Shown here piece after piece: positions 41,779-46,683 of a stretch of 46,683 nucleotides of DNA. The position numbers and the translations under genes are program-made. This DNA comes from Fidelibacterota bacterium (lineage in GTDB: Bacteria > Fidelibacterota > Marinisomatia > Marinisomatales > UBA1611): contig JABIHN010000081.1 of the NCBI GenBank assembly GCA_018649625.1, forward strand, positions 1-46,683, read 5' to 3'. The notes beneath the pieces are model-generated. The model saw only the letters and a program-made list of their open reading frames with translations. It ran no database searches and was not told the origin of the DNA. Positions within the stretch are counted from its first letter, which is position 1. Every line of letters begins with the position of its first letter.

Positions 41779-43806
41779 ATGAGCAAATATAAAGATTTAG
41801 AGAATTTTTCAATATGGAGTTCTGAAGAAAAGGACCAATTTTCCGTATCAGTCATTAAGGGATTGATTATGGATACAGTCAGACATGCAAATTCAGGACA
41901 TACCGGTGGCTCAATGTCATCATCTGATTTTGTATATATCTTATATAAGGAATATCTTCAATTCGATCCAAAGGACCCGAGTTGGTTCAATCGAGATCGG
42001 TTCATTTTATCTGCCGGTCACGAATCAACTCTTCAATATGCAATTCTCCATTTAATTGGCTGGCTTAAATTAAATGATTTAAAGCAATTTCGTCAGCTCC
42101 ATAGTAAAACACCCGGTCACCCAGAAGTTGATATTCAAGGTGTAGAGTGTACAACTGGTCCTTTAGGTCAAGGATTCGGTATGAGTACCGGTATGGCATT
42201 CGCTGAAACATTTTTGCGACATGTTTTAAAAGAAAAATTAAATGAAGCAAAAGGATTGGTTGATCATTATACTTATGCTCTTGTGGGTGACGGCGATATG
42301 CAAGAGCCTATTACATTAGGTGCTGCATCTTTAGCTGGACATTTGGGTCTTTCTCATCTTATTGTTTATTACGATTCAAATGAAATACAAATTTCAGGAG
42401 GTGTTTCCCGTTCTGATTCAACTAATTATGCAACTGTATTTGAGGGGTTTGGATGGCATGTTCAAGAAATAGATGGACATAATCATGAAGCAATTCGGAC
42501 TGCTATTGAAAAAGCTCAGGTTATGGATAAACCCAGTATTATTATTGGAAAAACTATCATGGCTAGGGGAAGTGCGGGGATGGAAGGTGACCATAACACA
42601 CATGGGTCTCCATTGCCACAAGATGAAATTGATGCAACCAAAGATAAATTAGGATTAGCACCGATAGTATTTAATGTGCCAAATGAAGTGATAAATCATT
42701 TTCAATCTCGATTTGAATCCATGGAAACAGTAGTAGGAGATTGGAAAAAACAATTATCAGTTTGTAGAAAAAATCAAGATTTTGACGCTTTTTGGTCTTT
42801 GGCTGTAGAAGATAAACTTTCGGAAATTACCTATCCTAAGTTTGAAGAAGGCACATCTCTTGCAACAAGAAAAGCATTTGGTACAACTCTGGATCATTAT
42901 GCGGAATTATTACCAAATCTTGTTGGTGGCTCGGCAGATTTGGAGCCATCCAATTATACTGGGAATTTTGCGAAAAATTATTCAGATTTTCAAAAAGATA
43001 ATAAAACTGGACGGAATATCGCATTTGGTGTTCGAGAATTCCCAATGGCTGTTATGCTGAATGGTATATCATTACATGGCGGTATTATACCCTTTGGAGG
43101 CACTTTTCTAGTTTTTGCAGATTATGGACGACCGGCACTTCGACTTGCAGCTATTCAAAATATTAGAGTAATTCATGAATTCACGCATGATTCTTTTTGG
43201 GTGGGGGAAGATGGACCAACCCATCAACCTATTGAGCATGCTATGAGTTTACGTGCCATTCCTAATTTTAATGTGTTTCGTCCCGCAGATGCAAAAGAAA
43301 CGGCGATATGTTTTAAACTAGCAATAGAAAATCGAAATATACCATCTGCACTTTTATTAACTCGCCAAGGATTGCCAGTTTCAGAGATAGATTATCAAAT
43401 AATAGAAGCCGGGGTAAGAAATGGAGCTTACATTAGTCAGAATTGTGATGGTTTACCGGAAATTGTTTTTATTGCAACTGGATCTGAAGTTGCCTTAGCC
43501 ATGGACACTGCAAAAAGGATGGTTGATAAAAAATGTCGAATTATCAGTATGCCTTGTATGGAAATATTTGAGAGTCAAACAGATGAATATAAAAACGAAT
43601 TAATTCCCAATCGGGGTTGTTTAAAAGTAACGCTAGAAGCTGGCATTACTCAAGGGTGGGCAAAGTATGCTGGTCCGAGCGGACTCTCAATAGGTATTGA
43701 TCGTTTTGGTGCATCTGCACCAGGGAAAGAATTGGCACATGAATTTGGATTCACTGCCGATCAAGTTGAACATAAAATCCGAAAACATTTAGAAAGTCTT
43801 TTGTAG
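41779..43806 (+). CDS. tkt: Transketolase
   Basis: The 675-residue enzyme has the full transketolase layout: the ThDP site (AGHESTLQYAIL, GDGDMQEPITLGAASLAGHL, NTHGSPLP), the middle pyrimidine domain (FGVREFPMAVMLNGISLHGG, VGEDGPTHQPIEH) and a C-terminal domain. It transfers two-carbon units between ketoses and aldoses in the pentose-phosphate pathway. The thiamine-binding Glu (GVRE) and the catalytic His residues are visible. It lies 3 bp after rpe and 67 bp before rpiB, so rpe-tkt-rpiB probably form one unit. Confidence 0.96.
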   Translation: MSKYKDLENFSIWSSEEKDQFSVSVIKGLIMDTVRHANSGHTGGSMSSSDFVYILYKEYLQFDPKDPSWFNRDRFILSAGHESTLQYAILHLIGWLKLNDLKQFRQLHSKTPGHPEVDIQGVECTTGPLGQGFGMSTGMAFAETFLRHVLKEKLNEAKGLVDHYTYALVGDGDMQEPITLGAASLAGHLGLSHLIVYYDSNEIQISGGVSRSDSTNYATVFEGFGWHVQEIDGHNHEAIRTAIEKAQVMDKPSIIIGKTIMARGSAGMEGDHNTHGSPLPQDEIDATKDKLGLAPIVFNVPNEVINHFQSRFESMETVVGDWKKQLSVCRKNQDFDAFWSLAVEDKLSEITYPKFEEGTSLATRKAFGTTLDHYAELLPNLVGGSADLEPSNYTGNFAKNYSDFQKDNKTGRNIAFGVREFPMAVMLNGISLHGGIIPFGGTFLVFADYGRPALRLAAIQNIRVIHEFTHDSFWVGEDGPTHQPIEHAMSLRAIPNFNVFRPADAKETAICFKLAIENRNIPSALLLTRQGLPVSEIDYQIIEAGVRNGAYISQNCDGLPEIVFIATGSEVALAMDTAKRMVDKKCRIISMPCMEIFESQTDEYKNELIPNRGCLKVTLEAGITQGWAKYAGPSGLSIGIDRFGASAPGKELAHEFGFTADQVEHKIRKHLESLL

Positions 43807-43873
43807 CAACAATATTTATAAAAAGTCCAAAATAGTTTTGTGATTTTTTTTCGTTTTAAGGCATAAAAATAAT

Positions 43874-44314
43874 ATGAAAATACATATAGCTACAGACCAT
43901 GCTGGTCTAGAATTAAAAAATATAATTAGAGATTATTTAATCGATAAAGGGCATAATGTCACTGATCATGGTGCCTATGAACATGACGCATTAGATGATT
44001 ATCCCGATTTTATTTTTCCTTGTGCAAAAGCTGTGGCAGCTGATTCTGAAAGTTGGGGAATTATTTTAGGTGGTTCTGGACAAGGAGAGGCCATGGCAGC
44101 TAATCGAATCAAAGGTGTTCGTGCAGCTGTTTATTATAATGGCCCCGCAGAAATAGTGAAATTATCTAGAGAACATAATAATGCCAATATTCTGTCTTTG
44201 GGTGCGCGATTTATGACAGAGTCAGAAATTTATGAAGTAATTGAAATGTGGTTAGCTGAACCTTTTGCAGGTGGAAGACATCAACGGCGAATTGAAAAGT
44301 TAGATGATATATAA
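43874..44314 (+). CDS. rpiB: Ribose 5-phosphate isomerase B
   Basis: The 146-residue enzyme interconverts ribose and ribulose 5-phosphates. IHIATDHAGLELKNIIRDYL, GAYEHDALDDYPDF, ILGGSGQGEAMAANRIKGVRAA and SREHNNANILSLGARF are RpiB blocks. The loop reads GGSGQGE rather than CGTGIG, so the active Cys of the E. coli type is replaced and a Glu is expected to act, as in mycobacterial RpiB. It ends just before a bidirectional terminator. The related LacA/B isomerases are excluded by the loop and context. Confidence 0.94.
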   Translation: MKIHIATDHAGLELKNIIRDYLIDKGHNVTDHGAYEHDALDDYPDFIFPCAKAVAADSESWGIILGGSGQGEAMAANRIKGVRAAVYYNGPAEIVKLSREHNNANILSLGARFMTESEIYEVIEMWLAEPFAGGRHQRRIEKLDDI

Positions 44315-44339
44315 AATAATAAATAAAATGTAGTTAATA

Positions 44340-44374
44340 AAAAAGCCCACTGATTAATCAGCGGGCTTTTTAGA
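44340..44374. terminator. Bidirectional terminator between rpiB and the cold-shock gene
   Basis: AAAAAGCCC (44340-44348) pairs with GGGCTTTTT (44363-44371). An A/C mismatch follows, then an inner CTGA/TCAG stem with a TTAA loop. The flanking A and T runs let it act on both strands, as expected between convergent genes. Confidence 0.87.
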
Positions 44375-44426
44375 TATAATTAAATATCGGTGTGAGAGTA
44401 TTAATCTCTCACTTGAGTCAGAAAGA

Positions 44427-44639
44427 CTACTTTGGAGTTACGTTAAGGGCAATTGGGCCTTTTTCGCCAGTGCCATCTTCATATTCTACAGTTTGTCCGT
44501 CTTTCAAGGTTTTGAATCCTTCCATGATAATATTGCTCATGTGAACGAAAAGATCTTTTTCACCATCTTCTGGGGAAATAAATCCAAATCCTTTTGCATC
44601 GTTGAACCATTTAACGGTTCCTGTTTTTACTTCACTCAT
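44427..44639 (-). CDS. Cold-shock domain protein (CspA family)
   Basis: The 70-residue protein is a classic single cold-shock domain: [16 protein letters not shown] contains RNP1 (KGFGFI) and DLFVHMS is RNP2. The end [11 protein letters not shown] is typical. It binds single-stranded RNA and DNA and acts as an RNA chaperone. It has a predicted promoter about 150 bp upstream, so the mRNA has a long leader as in cold-induced csp genes. AAAGGTAAAATT precedes the ATG. Whether it is cold-induced or constitutive is not shown by sequence. Confidence 0.94.
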   Translation of the reverse strand: MSEVKTGTVKWFNDAKGFGFISPEDGEKDLFVHMSNIIMEGFKTLKDGQTVEYEDGTGEKGPIALNVTPK

Positions 44640-44686
44640 AATTTTACCTTTTGTTAATTGAGTTTTTATGTTTACTTAATCCCCTG

Positions 44687-44739
44687 ACCCTCTGTTGAAA
44701 AGACTACACCACGACAAAAAGAAGGGTGCTCAAGAGGGT
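44687..44739 (-). promoter_or_regulatory. Leader hairpin candidate in the cold-shock mRNA
   Basis: In the minus-strand leader ACCCTCT (44739-44733) can pair with AGAGGGT (44693-44687) across a 39-nt loop. The 3' arm is about 47 bases before the csp start. Cold-shock leaders often refold with temperature; a 7-bp closing stem alone is modest evidence. Confidence 0.3.
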
Positions 44740-44794
44740 ACTACAAAAATACTACACTCAATAAATCAAATTCCTTCAGAAAAAGGGGCATGAA

Positions 44795-44824
44795 ATATAA
44801 TCAAAAGAAAGTTTAATAATGCAA
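44795..44824 (-). promoter_or_regulatory. Predicted promoter of the cold-shock gene
   Basis: TTGCAT (44824-44819) and TTATAT (44800-44795) are 18 bp apart on the minus strand. The -35 box and spacing equal those proposed for the fad operon. The gap is AT-rich, so chance matches are likely and confidence is limited. Confidence 0.42.
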
Positions 44825-44868
44825 ATTATTTTTTAATAAATATTTTTATAAAAAACAGCTCAATTTAG

Positions 44869-46350
44869 TTAAATAATTAAGGTCTTATCTAAAATATCTG
44901 TGATAGAAAAACTGTTTTCATCTTCCATCTTAAATGTGTTATGAACATAATTGCCAGTTTTATCAACATGGTATTTATTCGAAAATTCTTTTTTTCTTTT
45001 GGAAATTTCATTTAGCGCATTGATTAATGATTCAACATTATTCATTTTATTATATAGACCAAAAGATGCACGAACCATCCCTGCCAATAATTTATAATTG
45101 GATTCAATCTCTTCATCCGTAAGATCAGAAACTGCTTCAAGCATATCATCTAGAATTAATTCTTTCACATAGGGATGGGCACAAAAGCATTCATTCCGAA
45201 CCGCAATATTAAAATAATCATTTAAAATTGCAGCAGTGAGTCCATGATGCATATCTTTTATATTAAAGGAAATTGATCCTGCTCGAGTACATTTACATAC
45301 ATCTGTTTCTCCGTAAATAATGACATCAGGGTTTTCTAACATTCGTAGCATTGCAGTATTGACTAATTCTTCTTCTTCTTTATAAATCACATCCATTCCA
45401 ATACGATCCATAATTTCAATGGCAGTGGCTAAAGCGATTGCACCTGGGATATTTGGCGTACCAGCTTCTTCTCGATCGGGGAAATAATTCTTTATTTCAT
45501 AATGGTCAATGAATACATTTTCAACCATTCCACCGCCCACTTCTTCTGGTTCAATGGCGAGTAATATATCTTTACGACAAACAACAACGCCTGGAGCTCC
45601 AGGCACATACGTTTTATGCCCAGAAAATACAAACGCATCAATATTTCGATCTGAATTACTATGTCCAGACATTTTTACTGGCATATGCGCAGCAGTTTGA
45701 GCGCCATCAATTAATATGTTTGTATCATATTTATGTGCTAATTCGGCAATGTCATGAATAGGGTTTATAATTCCAGTTACATTACTAATTCCAGTAATAG
45801 CAACATAGTTAACTCGTCCATGATATTTTTTTAAATTTAATTCTAAATCAGTTAAACTCAGACATCCCGGTTGACCAGATTCATGGTTGTCCAATTTAAC
45901 ATGAATGACTTTCCCCGAATGCTTTCTATGTGGGAGGTCGTTGGAATGGTGCTCCATAACTGATACAAGAACTACATCTTTATCTGGTTGGTAATCGCGA
46001 AAAACACGAGCAAGACGATTTATTCCTGCTGTTGTTCCACTCCCAGTAAAAAAACAGGTATAAATTTCGGGGTCGGCACCAAGAAAAGACAAAACTCTAT
46101 CATGTGCCCATTGATATTGTGTCGTTGATATTTTGGCTGAAAAATGTAGAAGGCTATGAGAATTAGCATAATGATCTAAGAACTTTTCGACTAAATCATA
46201 AGCTTTCCCCATCATGAGGGTTGAAGCTGTGGAATCTAAATAAACTCTAGGAGTTTTTGAACCGTCGGCTAATGTGTAAACAGTATCAAGTCCGATGAAA
46301 TCATTTTGAATTTTAGAGAGTAAAGATGGTTGTGTTTTTATTGTTTTCAT
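44869..46350 (-). CDS. Aminotransferase class V / cysteine-desulfurase-like PLP enzyme
   Basis: The 493-residue PLP enzyme has a SufS/CsdA-like core: PRVYLDSTASTLM, FTGSGTTAGINRLARVF, VMEHHSNDLPHRK, ILIDGAQTAAHMPV and the Lys site VFSGHKTYVPGAPGVVV. EEAGTPNIPGAIALATAIE and SFNIKDMHHGLTAAIL follow. RNECFCAHPYVKEL lies where desulfurases have their nucleophile Cys, with two Cys available. It is longer than SufS (~406), with an additional C-terminal segment after residue 430 (SKRKKEFSNKYHVDKTGN...). No suf or isc genes are nearby. It could be a desulfurase, a selenocysteine lyase or a related lyase; the family is firm, the reaction is not. Confidence 0.8.
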   Translation of the reverse strand: MKTIKTQPSLLSKIQNDFIGLDTVYTLADGSKTPRVYLDSTASTLMMGKAYDLVEKFLDHYANSHSLLHFSAKISTTQYQWAHDRVLSFLGADPEIYTCFFTGSGTTAGINRLARVFRDYQPDKDVVLVSVMEHHSNDLPHRKHSGKVIHVKLDNHESGQPGCLSLTDLELNLKKYHGRVNYVAITGISNVTGIINPIHDIAELAHKYDTNILIDGAQTAAHMPVKMSGHSNSDRNIDAFVFSGHKTYVPGAPGVVVCRKDILLAIEPEEVGGGMVENVFIDHYEIKNYFPDREEAGTPNIPGAIALATAIEIMDRIGMDVIYKEEEELVNTAMLRMLENPDVIIYGETDVCKCTRAGSISFNIKDMHHGLTAAILNDYFNIAVRNECFCAHPYVKELILDDMLEAVSDLTDEEIESNYKLLAGMVRASFGLYNKMNNVESLINALNEISKRKKEFSNKYHVDKTGNYVHNTFKMEDENSFSITDILDKTLII

Positions 46351-46387
46351 ATTTTTATAAAATTGTTACTAAAAAGTTGAATCGAAT

Positions 46388-46683
46388 TTAATATAATAAT
46401 GAGATAATTTTATTAAAGTCATTTTGGGTATTCATATTTAAAAAGCGTTGGTCATTGCCAAATGGTACATAAGAAGTATCTATTTTTTCAAGTAGCTTGA
46501 ATAGACTGTAATTTTCTTTTTGAATTTCAGATTCAAGGATTTGCAAAATTCGTTTATGATAAAAACCACACATTACTTGAACTTTTTCATTGGCAATTGG
46601 AACAATAACATCACATTTATTATTTTTAGAATCCCATAATTTTTGAATTACACCCGATTCAATTAAGGGTAAATCACAAGATA
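46388..46683 (-). CDS. mobA: Molybdenum cofactor guanylyltransferase, C-terminal part (partial)
   Basis: The gene runs off the right edge, leaving 97 codons and the stop. The visible part begins SCDLPLIESGVIQKLW, whose CDxP block holds the metal and GTP residues of MobA. VIVPIANEKVQVMCGFYHKR and the C-terminal FLNMNTQNDFNKI (the F-N-x-NTpxD ending) are typical of MobA. MobA attaches GMP to molybdopterin. It would imply a molybdoenzyme elsewhere in the genome. Upstream residues are not available, so the start is unknown. The stop lies 37 bp before the next minus-strand gene's start. Confidence 0.75.
   Translation of the reverse strand, partial: SCDLPLIESGVIQKLWDSKNNKCDVIVPIANEKVQVMCGFYHKRILQILESEIQKENYSLFKLLEKIDTSYVPFGNDQRFLNMNTQNDFNKIISLLY

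Noticed and set aside
1-46683. tRNA or rRNA genes, CRISPR array, insertion sequence, prophage
   Set aside because: I found no tRNA-like cloverleaf, no rRNA block, no regularly spaced repeats and no transposase or phage genes. Composition is fairly even apart from the 10.4-10.6 kb patch.

Overview
The window is a piece of a low-G+C, Gram-negative bacterial chromosome. Two TonB-dependent receptors with carboxypeptidase-like N-terminal domains, a DUF4249-type lipoprotein, a porin-like barrel and several lipoproteins show an outer membrane. Many signal peptides end in FGQ, FSQ or FAQ, and low G+C combines with Bacteroidota-like envelope genes and Bacillus-like beta-oxidation genes. This suggests Candidatus Marinimicrobia (SAR406) or a related Fibrobacterota-Chlorobiota-Bacteroidota lineage. 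That assignment is inference; there is no rRNA gene in the window. I see no tRNA, CRISPR array, phage or insertion sequence.

Layout. (1) 1-6979, + strand: the end of an RND/MMPL exporter, a FabH-type ketoacyl synthase, a LolA-like periplasmic protein, a TonB receptor, a DUF4249-like lipoprotein and a porin-like barrel. This looks like an envelope lipid or hydrophobic-compound transport locus. (2) 7102-10338: a large Oar-like TonB receptor with its own promoter and a strong terminator. A 571-bp gap (10339-10909) follows, with an unusual GC-richer patch holding a 13-bp direct repeat. (3) 10910-12823: a ZIP metal transporter, yidD and a nucleoside hydrolase, closed by a bidirectional terminator. 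(4) 18915-12884, - strand: a beta-oxidation operon (TetR regulator, acyl-CoA dehydrogenase, a 44-residue small protein, thiolase, FadN-type dehydrogenase/hydratase). A near-perfect palindrome sits at the regulator's promoter. (5) 19110-24182, + strand: a frameshifted small gene, an 8-TM protein with an internal duplication, an Rrf2 Fe-S regulator, a DUF438 hemerythrin/PAS protein, a DUF1858/DUF2249 protein and a PepSY-type membrane protein with propeller-like repeats. It is a candidate NO or oxygen-response module. (6) 29359-24195, - strand: a LOG-family protein and two secreted amidohydrolase-fold proteins, in which two of three catalytic modules lack metal ligands.

(7) 29973-40334, + strand: a nearly complete kynurenine operon with heavily overlapping genes. 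It holds tryptophan dioxygenase, an atypical SDR, NadC, aminomuconate-semialdehyde dehydrogenase, a 2Fe-2S ferredoxin, aminomuconate deaminase, 3-hydroxyanthranilate dioxygenase, ACMS decarboxylase, kynureninase, kynurenine monooxygenase and a membrane dipeptidase. It can route tryptophan carbon either to NAD, through quinolinate and NadC, or to 4-oxalocrotonate. No recognisable formylkynurenine formamidase is present, and the SDR and ferredoxin have no textbook role there. (8) 40358-44314: a DUF374 acyltransferase and the pentose-phosphate genes rpe, tkt and rpiB, ended by a bidirectional terminator. (9) 46683-44427, - strand: the end of mobA, a cysteine-desulfurase-like enzyme and a cold-shock protein with a structured leader.

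Calls rest on reading motifs by eye; no database search was run.
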